From assembly GCA_025331445.1 (NCBI GenBank), contig JAIWNE010000081.1:1-64000 (forward strand): DNA of 64,000 nucleotides, given 5' to 3'. The notes below the pieces were generated by a model, which ran no database searches, was not told the DNA's origin, and worked only from the letters and a program-made list of their open reading frames with translations. The stretch comes from Blakeslea trispora. Taxonomy: Eukaryota > Mucoromycota > Mucoromycetes > Mucorales > Choanephoraceae. A program made the translations under genes and the position numbers. Positions 1 to 10,852 of this stretch are shown here, piece by piece (positions within the stretch are counted from its first letter, which is position 1; each line of letters starts with the position of its first letter).

Positions 1-937
1 GAGACTGTTAGTAGCTTTATTAAAACTTCAGAGAGAGAAGAAGGATTTATAATACACGTCTAATTGCTACAGGGATAATAGTTGAGGATTCCTAATTAGG
101 AGATTCGTAATACATTGGGTGAACACCTCTTGTGGAGGTTAAAGGGATATTTAAATATAAGATAATCAAGAGATTAGGACCGTTCTATAACATGCCAGTC
201 CAAAACATCTTCGGACAACATCAAAGCCTCTTGCTTTAAGAATTTATTGATAGCTGCTTGCAGACTATCAATACAATGTTTTTTTGTTCTTCTTTAGCTA
301 AAGATATATTCATATAACAGTTAGTTTTCTTTTTCTTTTTCCAGTCATTACATATCAACTTACAACAATTTTCTAACAAATGTTCATTGAGGAACTCAAT
401 GACCATTTTGGCATTGGTAGTGATGTTTTTGATTGCAAGAATGAGCCTTGCGGCTTTCTTGGAACCTACATTTACCATCAATGGTGTTATTGAACTGAAC
501 TGCATGAAGACAAATGAACTTACCAATTTTACCGTTGCCGGTGAGCTGCTTCTCTTTAAGTGCGAGAGCAAACACAAAATTTTTGACAAGTATGATTAAG
601 AAATCAGTGACTTCAGAGTTAATAGTTTTTTGTAACAAGTGGTCATACGGAGATGCCACTTCGACTTCTGTCAAGCGGAAAGTGCTGAAGAAGCCTTGGA
701 TTTTTTTTTGATGTTTTGTGACAAATTTGTCAGGTTTTTCTCTATAAAACGAAATCAGATAATCGATACAAGCTTTGATGTACTATTGACTTACATTTTT
801 TTTAGGTATTGCATTTTCTTTTGATTTACCAGGTATTGGTATTCTTCTTTTTTCAATATGTTTTTTTTTTGGTTTCTTTATACAACAATTTAAAGTATCG
901 TTCACTTTGTTATAATCCAATAAATCACAATGAAATA

Positions 938-1161
938 CACTGACGTCAAGAAGTGTTCAAATGTTTTCACTTTTTACGGCTTTTCGGAGTTTTCGGGGAT
1001 AGAAACTCAACTTCATGAGATGACGTCGGCCAATGAAATGTAGAGAAAACTCTTTCCTTTCTAACGCAATTTGAATCACCGTATTTGGTTTTGTGTAACA
1101 AAAGTTACAGTGCTTCAAAGTCAGACAAAACATTTGAACACTTTTGGACAGGTATTAAAAA
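938..1161 (+). repeat. Left TIR of Tc1-A (about 224 bp)
   Basis: It is the inverted copy of 2358-2581. It starts CACTGACGTC and ends near GGACAGGTATTAAAA. Its own two ends are inverted with respect to each other (GTGTTCAAATG outside, CATTTGAACAC inside). This gives two transposase-site candidates per TIR in opposed rather than direct orientation. Confidence 0.9.
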
Positions 1162-1187
1162 TGAAAAGGATCCTTATTAACTCCACT

Positions 1188-2219
1188 TTAGTACTTTGTC
1201 CAATAGCCTTTTGCCTTTATACACTGTTCTATACGATTGGGCATGCTATTTATGACATTTTGACAGTCTTGGATGGTAATTTTCTTATACCAAACCTCTT
1301 GCACCCTCTCATAAAGCTCATTCATGCCACTTGGAGGAGTTGGATACTCATTAAGACGGCGCTCCAACAGGGACCACATATTTTCAATTGGATTTAGGTC
1401 CGGTGATTGAGGAGGCCACTCCATGACTTGATAATCCTGGTTTTCGAGGTATTTTATCACGCTTTTGGCCTTATGCTTAGGATCGTTATCCTGCTGGAAC
1501 CAGACCTGAGAACGGTTTAAGCCCAGTTCTTCGCACATGAACTCGATGGATTGTTCCAGTTCGTCTTCCAAAATGGACTGATAAAGGGTCTTGTCCATGT
1601 TTCCATCGATCTTGCACATCCAGCCTACTCCTGCTGCAGTGACAGCACTCCAAAGCATGATACTACCACCTCCGTGCTTTACTCTCGGCTTAACATGCCT
1701 AGGTTGAATGACCTCGTTGTCGCGAATCCAGGCCCATGTGCGACCGTCAGAGTTAAACCGGTTGATTTTTGTTTCATCTGTAAATATAACACGTGCCCAG
1801 TCTGCTTCAGTCCAATCGCGATGAGCACGACACCATGCAAGACGCTTCTTTGCATTGACTTTCGTGATTAATGGTCGGCTTTCCTTTTTTATAGCAGCAA
1901 GACCAAGCGAATTCAAAGCCCGACTAACAGTTTGGCGACTCACACTGACACTGTGATCACGTTTGAGTGCTCTACAGATGTCTACAACGGATATTTCTCC
2001 ACCCCTGGTCATTTGATGAACACAATAGTGCGTGTCAGTAGGTGTCAGCTTTTTGGGACGACCTGCTTTTTGAATTTTTTTGCCCGGATTAACTGTTTTT
2101 GAGATTGTATGAATTGTACCCAGACTCAATTTACACTCCGAAGCCACTTGACGGAATGATTTCCCGTTTTGGAGCAAGGCAATGACGTCGTTGCGTTGTT
2201 TACTTGAAATAGAGCGCAT
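1188..2219 (-). CDS. Tc1/mariner transposase (DD34E), Tc1-A
   Basis: This encodes a cut-and-paste transposase of 343 aa from the ATG at 2219; the open frame extends upstream to 2306, but MRSISSKQRN is the natural start because a helix-turn-helix follows at once. Residues 1-45 form the first HTH, GRPKK at about 53-57 is the linker motif and a second HTH lies near 75-110. Catalytic residues are D148 (IFTDETKINRF), D244 (FQQDNDPKH) and E279 (SPDLNPIENMW). There are 34 residues between the last two, so DD34E. Length is normal for Tc1. No break is seen, so it may be active. The gene is alone in its element and lies between the two long TIRs. The stop is at 1188-1190. Confidence 0.94.
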   Translation of the reverse strand: MRSISSKQRNDVIALLQNGKSFRQVASECKLSLGTIHTISKTVNPGKKIQKAGRPKKLTPTDTHYCVHQMTRGGEISVVDICRALKRDHSVSVSRQTVSRALNSLGLAAIKKESRPLITKVNAKKRLAWCRAHRDWTEADWARVIFTDETKINRFNSDGRTWAWIRDNEVIQPRHVKPRVKHGGGSIMLWSAVTAAGVGWMCKIDGNMDKTLYQSILEDELEQSIEFMCEELGLNRSQVWFQQDNDPKHKAKSVIKYLENQDYQVMEWPPQSPDLNPIENMWSLLERRLNEYPTPPSGMNELYERVQEVWYKKITIQDCQNVINSMPNRIEQCIKAKGYWTKY

Positions 2220-2357
2220 CTTGATGTGGTTGACCAAAAAATGATAAAATAAACTTACTTTGATATGAAAATGTGTGTATGAGATGTGGAATACTGAAAA
2301 GCGCAAAAAAAACGGGATATTTATAAGTCAAACTGCGGTTTTGGCCAAATCGTGGTT

Positions 2358-2581
2358 TTTTTAATACCTGTCCAAAAGTGTTCAAATGTTTTGTCTGACT
2401 TTGAAGCACTGTAACTTTTGTTACACAAAACCAAATACGGTGATTCAAATTGCGTTAGAAAGGAAAGAGTTTTCTCTACATTTCATTGGCCGACGTCATC
2501 TCATGAAGTTGAGTTTCTATCCCCGAAAACTCCGAAAAGCCTTAAAAAGTGAAAACATTTGAACACTTTTGGACGTCAGTG
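2358..2581 (-). repeat. Right TIR of Tc1-A (about 224 bp)
   Basis: It is the inverted partner of 938-1161. By eye it differs at only a few bases, for example near the tip and at CTTTTTAAGG against CTTTTTACGG. It has the same internal inverted sub-ends as the left TIR. Confidence 0.9.
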
Positions 2582-4103
2582 TAAATCCAAGGAATTAACC
2601 AGACTAAGGATAATGTTTTATTTACTTCAAAATTGATGTGCTATTTATACTTTTCATGAAGATGATATTTCAACTGAGATTGTAAAACTTTTCCAGAGGC
2701 TTGTAGATGATTATGATAATAACAACGAATCGGATGAGAGATGAATGATGACAGTCTTGTAAAGAAGAATTACTAAAATAGAATGATTGGCCATCTGCAC
2801 CTTAAACCCAGTAACTGGTAAATTATTGGCAAGATGTCAGTCCTGACCTTGAATGAAGGTTTATCCGAATTGAATGTCAAATGAAACAAGCTGAAGTCGA
2901 ATTAGAGAATGGTTGTGGATTCATAAGTGGCTAAATACTTGATCCGTACTGAATGAATACAACACACTTAATGACAATGACAGCAACGTTTTGTTGGTCT
3001 GCCATTTCCCTTCAATTTCTTGAATGGTAGTGTTTTTTTTGATGATTTTTTCTTGGTAGATTTTGATATTTTTTTTGTTTTTTCTTTTTTTTATAAATTT
3101 GCTCGGCTACAAACAGATGATGAGAAGAAAGGCACATGACAAGTTCAATAATAAATAACTTACGCAACTCGAGCATTTTTTGGTAGGTGAAGTGTTCTAC
3201 CGAGTCTGTGATTGCCAAGAGGCGGTTTCTACTGGACATGCTCCGCGTCATGGACACGAAACCGTCCAAGTAGGACCAGAACCTCTCACAGCCCTCGCCG
3301 TCAGTACACCCAAAGTTAGGAATGTACTTCGGGTCGTAGTTCACTTGACAAGCCATGGTATGGGCGTATGCATGAAATGCAGTGACTCCATACCAGGTGT
3401 TTTTGTCTCTCAACACAGGAAAATTTTTCTAAATATCAATAAGTTAACCTTTGACGCATATGATTACTTAAAATAAAGTAATTTTTTACCTCCAGGCCTT
3501 TTCGTACAAGACAGGCGATATCGTACATCAACCCATACTTAGTGTTTTCTGGGTTGGTTTTGAGCATATGCCCAACACAGGCCACGGCGTACTTGTGGCT
3601 ATGCAAATTGGATGTTAAATATTTAATAGTCAATGATGAGTTACTGACATACCCTTCACCACCATAGATGTCGTACATGCGCTCGGGCACGCCATGTCGA
3701 GCGCATGAATGGGAGAAGACACCGTTTTGGTCAAATTTGCCGTTCGAATTGTTTCTGTTGTTGTTGTTGCTTGTCTTGAATGAGCTGTCTTCAACAGACT
3801 CAGCAAAACACTATTCAATCTATAAGTATGTAATACTAACAGGAATTCGATTAGCTAAAATTTACATCAACTTCTTCGTCAGCATTGTTTGCATCAGCAT
3901 CTTCAACTTCTTGTCTTGTTCCCCACAAAGACTTTTCACCAATGGAGAGCGAAAACATTCCATCCACAGGGAGCTCAATTTGAGAAACATCCCTTCTACG
4001 TTTCATTTGGAAGTTTCCATTCATTGTCACCAGTTTTCGCTCAGCATTCTATGATATTTGGTTCGCATCAGTACTCTATGTTCTGATTATTGGTTTTTTG
4101 ATA

Positions 4104-4317
4104 CAGTGACCCGCAAAACTGTTCAAAAAGATTTTTTTTTACTTTGAACCTTATGATCGGGTATTCAAACACATTTAAAACCCCTTTTGTCATACCTTGT
4201 TAGAAAGCCTCAGTAATTTACTATATGATGACCAGGTTGTACAATGATTGGTTGACCTTGAAATGAATACCACTATTTTAAAAAAAAAGTTTTTTTGAAC
4301 AGTTTTGCGGGCCACTG
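4104..4317. mobile_element. MITE, 214 bp, equal to a single Tc1-B TIR
   Basis: It is flanked by TA at 4102-4103 and 4318-4319 and has ends CAGTGACCCGCAAAACTGTT and its inverse (AACAGTTTTGCGGGCCACTG). End to end it matches the left TIR of Tc1-B (19708-19920) with only a few differences. It encodes nothing. It sits inside the KDZ gene, so it landed after that element. It was presumably mobilised in trans by a Tc1-B-type transposase. Confidence 0.92.
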
Positions 4318-5305
4318 TAGTTACCTCACAAGCGAGGCAGTTGTCGGAAATGTCAGAGGCATAGGTTTGCTTGACATGGTCCTAGGCGTAACGAACCAGA
4401 CGTCTGTACTTGGTGTACACCGAATTGAGAAGGTCTTTCTTCATTTGGGCGTACTGGACATAGATATATTGTTAAACAATAATGAATTTGGGTACAAGGG
4501 AAACAAAATTGTTCAGTTATCTTGGGCAACACAGCTTTCTTGCTATAGTGCTGGTTAGAAATGTTCACAAAGCAATGGTTCGAAACCTGACCATTCATTT
4601 TAAGAAGGTGCAGGTAGTCTAGCATTGCAAAGTGGAATGCTCTTCTAGGTGTGACAAGACTTCCAGGCATCAATTGATTGAGCAGAAGCTGGTCAATCAG
4701 AGGATGGCACTGACAGTACTTGACAGCAACCTTTTGAATTGCTAAAAATTTACAGAAAAAAGGTTTTAGAAAACACAATTAAATCAATGACCAATATAAC
4801 ATACCATTCAAGAAATAAAAAGTCAGCTCAGCATGTCTTTGGTCATGACAGCAACATTCAAAACTCCCAAAGTCAACCTTGACTTGGGATAAGTCTGGCT
4901 CATCATTGAGCTCAAATGACTTGAGAAGTAAGTTCTTGAGTCGATCAGACTCATCCACCCACTGCTTGTTGACTTGAGCAGCCTGATTTTTCTTTGTCTG
5001 CTCTACATCAACCCATTGGTTGTCACCATCATCCATGTCCAGGCCATAATCCAGGTTTTGGTCTACACCATCAAATTGATTGATGGTGTAAGACATCTGT
5101 CTGGCCAGACGCTTATCTTCTTCCTTCTTCTTTCTCTGTCTTTCTTTCTTTTCTCTTTCTTGCCTCAAAGGTCTTGTTCTTTTTGTCGTTTTTTTCTATT
5201 TTCTGCTATTTCTTTTCCTCGTCTGTAAGATTCATCGACCATTTCCTCGTAAGTTTGCATCTTGAATTTCTTGGGGAACTTGTAAGCTTTTTTACTGTTA
5301 GCCAT

Positions 5306-6285
5306 AGTGGTAATCGAATATATGAATGAGTTGGAATAAAGATTTTATAAAAAGAAAAGAAAAGAAAGAAGGTTGTTTCTGTTCCTGAATCATTTATTAA
5401 TTTAATTTTTGTAAAATAGAAATTAAGATGATTTGTAATAACTAAAACACTTTGCACTTATTATTCTACTATTCATCATGAGCAACTTCTGAATGGTACA
5501 GTTTATTTAAAATTCTATTCAGAAGTAAGCAATTCAGAAATATAGCAGGGAAAAAATAGTTATTTATGACTCTCAAAGCTTTTTCTGTTAATAAATTATG
5601 CTAATCATGAACGCATAAAATGCGATAACTCTACAAAAAATAGCTATCAAATGACAAGAGTTAGTTCATATAAACTGTCTCTACTTCTAGTTTAACTGTA
5701 CCAAAAAGCAGAAAAAACGAAGAGAAAAAATGAAAAAAAAACCATTTTATGTAAACTTGTTGAGATGTTTTGTATGATTAATGTCTCTAATCATGATATG
5801 AGGTGAAAAACCAACTTTTAAATTTGAGATAACTAGCTTTCTAATAACCCTAATGTGCTTAGAATCAATGGAAGGCATCAAAACAATATCTTCTTTCAAC
5901 TAACTCGAGAAAAGCTCACTCAAGTATCTCAAAACTTGCGTTTTCAAGCATATGTATAAAAAATATGCCTTTTACTCAATTAAACGAAAAAAAAGGTAGA
6001 AAGCTGTCTTTTTTTTTGTCAATGCGAGATTGCTGTCAGAAAAGGGTATACATCGACTTTTTTATGTGAATACTTGTACTTGCTCACTCATATGTAGTAG
6101 TTTTTACATTTCATTGATGGCTATTCATTCAAGATGTAAAGGGCTAAATTCACATTCCGAAACTCAAATATTAGAATATCTACACTTCTTAGTAACTGAT
6201 AAACCTTTTGTTTAAAGAAGCCATTGCTGCAAAATGTGACTTATGTACATGTAGCTTTCAAAAACTTCAGCAACAGTAATGTAAC
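5306..6285. other. AT-rich spacer, no gene seen
   Basis: This is upstream of the KDZ start. Only short chance frames are present and I recognise no repeat. It may hold the 5' end of the KDZ element and its promoter, but I could not identify a terminal repeat. Confidence 0.4.
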
Positions 6286-6792
6286 TGTAAATAATGTGGG
6301 TTATGAATAAAAGAATCAACGGAACAGAAAGTACTTTGATAATCCTTTTATTCTTTAAAAGTAGAACAATGTTTCTAAACTAAATAATACAGTGGTTTTT
6401 ATACAGTTTCTAAAGTCTGTGTCTACTCGAATGTGAATGGATTTTACTAATCCTTATTCTCATAAAATATAAGGGAAATAATCTTTATATGACGGTTGAG
6501 GTCTTCTTCCAGTGTTCTACCATTGTCCTGTATTTTTACCGTTCCTGAATACAGTTGGATTCGGACTTTAAATTTGGTAAACTTTGATTTGGGCTTTGTG
6601 TAATTTCCCCACCTTTTTATTATGAGTAAGCATTTAAGTACTTCTTTTAAGTTATACTGCTTGAGTCTGATTATTTGCATGAGTCGATTTCCCATGTCTA
6701 ATTATGTGTTGTATTTTGGTACAAGTGATTGTCTTCTTATTTAAGTTATTGTTCTAGTATATTATTATATTCAATATGGTGTAATCACCACA
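6286..6792 (-). repeat. Solo LTR, family 2 (507 bp)
   Basis: It starts TGTAAATAATGTGGG and ends GGTGTAATCACCACA. GTAAC occurs at both 6281-6285 and 6793-6797, a 5-bp target-site duplication. It is homologous to 15938-16442, 44123-44629 and, more distantly, 63130-63638. The strand is set so that the + copy at 15938 is forward. No internal retrotransposon of this family is in the window. Confidence 0.92.
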
Positions 6793-8187
6793 GTAACTCA
6801 ACAAGCTAACACTGAATAGCTCAAAGAAATATGTCTTGTGAAATTCCTGCCAACATAACAAACCCAGGAGACTTGTTTAAAGCATATTGAAAACTTGACA
6901 TCACAGAATGGACTATTTGTTGCGTAATTTAGCACAAAGTTTCTGCCAGGTTTAGAGCATGGAATACACTTAAAGCGAGCAACTCGACAACGTCTTTTTA
7001 AGAGTAGAAGTGTTACTTTTGAATACTTACAACCATAACCGGCTAATAATTTATCACCTACTAAGCCAAAAACATAATTATCTGTACTTGAAATAAAATT
7101 TTTTTATTACTTTGAATTGCTATGACTCATATTTTTTGTCTAATTTACCCTTGTAGTATTTTTTTTATTCTTTTTATCCTTGTCTTTACGCCACCTCATT
7201 TCGCTGTTTTTCTGGAGATGTTGTATATGTGCTAACATAAGCCTAACACAAACCACCATCTTTAAAGGAGTTTATTTTGAAGAAGTGCGCTCCTTGCTAC
7301 GTCTCTACTTGTTGGTAATCACAGGCAGTTTCATCAGATGCATTCCTTTTGCTTTTTCCTTGCATCACTGTTTAGCAAGAACTCTCCACGGCTCATCTCG
7401 TTCAGAAAGTAGCTTTCACGTCTGTATATATTTCCTTGCCCTTCAAGCAGTTATCAGCACGAACAGTTGACTCGTCACAATCAAACGTTGCCTTTGCTTC
7501 AATAGAATAGCAAATTTTCTGAACACAATAATAAAACTCTTATCAAACAATATTTCACTTATAAGCTAGTATCACTGGACTTTCTTAAGCAGTTTTTTTT
7601 TCATGAAAACTTGGTTCTTTGTTTTTAATAAACAAGATAGTGTCATGAGCTTATGTCAGTTTTGAAGCTGTAAAATCATATTAAAACAATAACAAAATAT
7701 ATAGAAAAAGTTTAAACATTTTTATTTTAAAAGAGGCTTATAATATTTCAAACAATCTTCAATAGAAGTACAAACCAATCGTGTCTCGTAACAAACTACA
7801 CTAATTTGTAGGCGTGCGCGACAACGACAGTGTCATTCAACAAGGGGTCAATCGTATAGAGTAGCAAATACATACCTGGTAGCAGAGAGACTGCAGCGTG
7901 GCGGCAAGGACAACAGCAAAAGGGACTAAACTTTGCAGCATTCTTACGAGATGACTTCTGGCTTATTGATAACACAAACCTACCTACGTTCGATAGAAAA
8001 CATAGGCAAGCAAAAGCGCTATTTCGTAGAGAAATTGAGAGAGAACAACAGCACAAAAGGCAAGAACTTACATCACAGACTGTATAGACTCTAAATTTTG
8101 TTCATAAATCGGAAAGAAAAACAAAAATAAAAATTAAGACATGGGGCGTAAAATAAATTACAATTGAGTTTTAAAAAACAGGACTGT
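6793..8187. other. Intergenic region, only weak coding potential
   Basis: A frame at 7180-7470 has no recognisable motif and is probably chance. A possible tiny spliced ORF is listed separately at 7759-7941. Nothing else was recognised between the solo LTR and the hypothetical gene ending at 8188. Confidence 0.4.
7759..7941 (-). CDS. Possible small secreted peptide (weak)
   Basis: From ATG 7941 the frame reads MLQSLVPFAVVLAATLQS, a plausible secretion signal. It then reaches a GTATGT donor at 7875, with an acceptor near 7801 (CAAATTAG). The short second exon reads CSLLRDTIGLYFY and stops at 7759-7761. The product would be only about 35 residues, with no homologue that I recognise. Gene reality is doubtful: signal-like stretches arise by chance in AT-rich DNA. 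A longer unspliced frame overlaps it. Confidence 0.2.
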
Positions 8188-9410
8188 TTATTGTTGTTCG
8201 AGTGGAAGGCGAGAGCGATTAACAACTCTGATCTGACCTTTGAATAGGCTGATCGCTAACTCCTTTAGATCTGGAAGGGGAAGCTTTTGAAGTTTGTATC
8301 TGCCCCCAACCAGATCACCTTCCACTCGGGGTCAAGGTTCCAAGTACTGGGCCCTGTTGGGGTCAATAAACTCCAACCAGTTGACCTGGGGGAGTTTCTT
8401 GTTGTAGTGACACTCTACAAAGGATGTTAACATTGACTCATTTCTTGCTGATATGTACTTACCCAACAGGGCTTTCACCGACTTTTTGATATATTCCTCC
8501 AGGACACCCCGCTTTTTTGTTTTCCCCTTGCAACCATCGCTTACTTCAATGTCTTCAAAAGAACGGACTTGAAGCTTTTCTAAAGCGATGGCTGCAAGGT
8601 CAACGGGGTCATTGTCAACCTCTACCTCTAAAAAATAAGAAAAAGAATTAGATGCTTAATAACATATCGCCTGCTTTACATACCAGGCACGAGGTCGTCG
8701 GGGTTTAGGCCCTTGCGGACCACCATCTTGTAGAAGACGGCTTCTACATGTTGGTCGCCCAGACCAGTGTTGACCTCTTCCTCCAGGAGCTTGCCTTTGC
8801 CTTGAATGATAGAAAAATAACCGTTATTATAAATTCGTAAGATCTTTCTGCAATACTTACTGCTATTAGCATAGAAGCCGAAATCATCGAATTGGCCAGC
8901 TCTGTCGGTGGCATACACCATGGCAATGTGAGCATTGCAGTCCCGCTTCAAGTACTCAAACAAGGACTTAACCTTGGCCATATGACGGTGAAAGGTTTCA
9001 CGATCGGCGTTATGGTCCGAGGTTGAAGCCCTGATATTTGAGACTTGAGCAGTCTGTACAAGCTCATCAAAGCCAGGTGTTTGACCCGACTTCAATTCTT
9101 TGTACTCCTGGCTGAGCTGTGCCATGTCCCCTTGGCTCATCTTTTGGCCACCCTTGAACCGCTTGCTGACCAACTGGTTCCAGGGACTTCTTCCCCTGGG
9201 CGTCTTCACGGGAGCAAAGAGAGTCTTGAGGGTAGGAATCCAACCCTTTGCCACCTTTCCGGCAATCAAAAGACCAACATCTTTAGACTTTTCTTCGAGG
9301 TGGTTTGCCAAGTACTCTTGGTAAACATTGTCGACCTTGTCCAAAAGCTCTCTCAAATCAGGCTTTGCAGCGAGTTGTTCGGGAGTAGCGGTAAATCTGT
9401 TTCTGAGCAT
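8188..9410 (-). pseudogene. Hypothetical protein, three exons, one internal stop
   Basis: I do not recognise a named family. The gene runs from ATG 9410 (MLRNRFTATPEQ) to TAA 8188-8190. Introns at 8801-8860 and 8628-8683 are both GT-AG. Spliced, the exons give exactly 369 codons, with one in-frame TGA at 8332-8334. Features are an N-terminal helical part, a segment RSPWNQLVSKRFKGGQ that resembles the start of an HMG-box-like helix, a basic KGKTKKRG stretch and a C-terminal WLEFIDPNRAQYLEP motif. It lies on the same strand as, and about 2.9 kb upstream of, the KDZ gene. It could be a KDZ companion gene or an independent relic; that is inference. The intact frame either side of one stop suggests recent loss or a sequencing error. 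Confidence 0.55.
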
Positions 9411-9849
9411 TTTGTTTGGATTTTAATAGTAAAGAGAAGAAAGAAATTCTTACCCTTGAATTTTATCTTTTTGAAAAAAAGGTACAGCTGAGTTCTTCTA
9501 TTCGCCTAATCCTTGTTTTTTAAAGAGGCGAATCACCTAAAGTAAGCTTTCAAAGCAAATCAATGAATTATCCAGAATATTACTCCGTTTCTGTTTATCT
9601 GCATTGAACCAAAAAAAAAAGCGAATTACGAAGAAGGCATGGAATAAAAGCATTCAGAAGGACAATCATTTTCTTTAGCAAAATTTGAAATGCAGTTACT
9701 GTGATTTAGAAGACAGATAATGAAAAAAAAACACGCAAGCCTGGTGCTTGAAATTAAAGCGAGGAAAAAAAATTGTCATTAGCTTGTAAAAAAATTTATT
9801 TTTTTTTCCTGCAAATTTTATCTTACAACTAAATGCGGGAATAATAAAT
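9411..9849. other. AT-rich spacer with a short hairpin
   Basis: This is upstream of the hypothetical gene. ATTCGCCT at 9500-9507 pairs with AGGCGAAT at 9526-9533 around an AT-rich loop. I see no gene and cannot assign a role to the hairpin. Confidence 0.4.
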
Positions 9850-10852
9850 ATTAGGTGGTATCAGACTTTTCCACCATATTTATGCTTAACTTATACCCAT
9901 AAATGGCAACTTGCCTTAGTCCATCCTATATAATCTCACTTTATATAGAGAGGATGACAGTTTTTATTTATTTATTTAGCTGCTAAAATGTCTGTTATTT
10001 ATTTTACCGAATATTATTTGCCTAGGGACACTTACAGCAACATGAAGTCCTTCTCCATGTGCTCATGTTGCTTCAGTGATGGTGATGAGAGATCCCAAGA
10101 TCGACATTCAGTCACGATCGTAACTTTCTTGTACCACTATCTTAGAAATTAAAATTATGAATAGCAAACACCTTCTCTCAACCTTATTATTTTATTTTAC
10201 TACCTTTTTATACACTTCTTTAGCTTTCCACACCTTGTTATGATTGCACAAAAAATTAAAAATTGGCTCCCTAACTTTTGGCTATATAAATTTAATGGCC
10301 TATGCTTCTTTTTCTTCTCTTTCAGCCTGCCACCTTTTCTTTAGGAAATATCTGAGTTAATCTCAAGAAAATGCCTTCCTTTTACTTCTTCTTTACCTTT
10401 TAAATAAATTTGCTTCCATACTCTCTATTTTTTTGTACAGATTGTTTCACCTCATTTGGCCTATCCCCCAATTACCATTTTTGTACATATTTTCTGCATA
10501 AAATCTGAAATCGATCCCCCCCATCTTATTATCTCTTCATTTTTACTGCTATTTTTTTTCCCTTTTCAGCCAAGTCTCTTTCCCATAAATTATTTTTCTT
10601 AGTCTTTTTACTTATTTTATGGCCTTTGACATGTGAAAAAAAACCGAGATCAACTCATCTCCTCGGATCAGCTTCAAACTCGAAAATTAACCTCCCATTA
10701 CCCTTTATATCAGACTTCACCAAAAAAAACCTTCCCTTTCATCATTTATTCTCTCTGTATAGCCAACCTCTAAAAGCAAAGTGAGTCTAAACTCACTTAT
10801 TTTATCCTAGACTCAAATGCTGGGTTTTTTAGAACTCCTCTGCGCTGTGGTG
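9850..10852 (-). repeat. CACC element fragment (copy G), Y end
   Basis: About 1 kb is homologous to 22491-23560 (inverted) and to 40440-41458. It ends at 10852 with CTCTGCGCTGTGGTG, the inverse of the CACCACAGCGCAGAG terminus at 22491. A conserved stretch at about 10070-10130 (GATGGTGATGAGAGAT) is shared by copies A, B and E. The inner side is truncated near 9850. No coding capacity is seen. Confidence 0.78.

Larger units (their letters stand above)
936..2583 (-). mobile_element. Tc1/mariner element Tc1-A, complete, inserted in the solo LTR
   Basis: The element runs from 938 to 2581 between TA dinucleotides at 936-937 and 2582-2583, the Tc1/mariner target duplication. It begins CACTGACGTC and ends with the inverse. 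The terminal inverted repeats are about 224 bp (938-1161 and 2358-2581) and differ at only a few positions. It carries one intact transposase gene. Inside each TIR the outer end (GTCCAAAAGTGTTCAAATG) recurs inverted at the inner end (CATTTGAACACTTTTGGAC). Intact ORF plus near-identical TIRs suggest recent activity. Confidence 0.94.
908..2964 (-). repeat. Solo LTR, family 1 (411 bp once the inner Tc1 is removed)
   Basis: The outer ends read TGTTATAATCC and GAATACAACA. The sequence matches the 411-bp LTRs of the gypsy element at 26710-32970, with scattered differences. CACTT flanks it at 903-907 and 2965-2969, a 5-bp target-site duplication. Removing the Tc1 insertion (938-2583) leaves exactly 411 bp. 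The solo state implies LTR-LTR recombination of an earlier full element that had landed in the KDZ gene. The strand is set relative to the full gypsy copy. Confidence 0.93.
174..5305 (-). pseudogene. KDZ-family transposase gene, decayed and nested with insertions
   Basis: This is a Kyakuja-Dileera-Zisupton type DDE transposase, minus strand, starting at ATG 5305 (MANSKKAYKF). KDZ signatures are plain: CARHGVPERMYDIYGGEG near 3660-3700, YDIACLVRKG near 3500-3530, and FHAYAHTMACQ followed by DGEGCERFWSYLDG near 3270-3380. An upstream CQCHP stretch with PRRAFHFAMLDYLHLL lies at 4600-4720. Introns I can place are 4742-4804, 3599-3652 and 3429-3489, all GT-AG. The C-terminal part (NITTNAKMVIEFLNEHL and onward) continues left of a solo LTR to a stop at about 174-176. 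Damage includes a frameshift near 5168, an in-frame TAG at 4382-4384, poly-A indels near 3050-3110 and near 270-280, a MITE at 4104-4317 and the LTR/Tc1 nest at 903-2969. Family assignment is firm; the exact exon set is my reconstruction. Confidence 0.82.

Noticed and set aside
236..674. Independent small genes at the left edge of the window
   Set aside because: Read together on the minus strand they continue the KDZ C-terminus across the solo LTR, so they are not separate genes.
1551..1871. Plus-strand frames inside Tc1-A (also 1071-1397)
   Set aside because: They are antisense shadows of the intact transposase and TIR and have no motif.
10817..10852. Extension of the Tc1-C frame to an ATG at 10817
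   Set aside because: The first 12 codons lie in the CACC element terminus, which occurs elsewhere without the transposase. The fusion is accidental.
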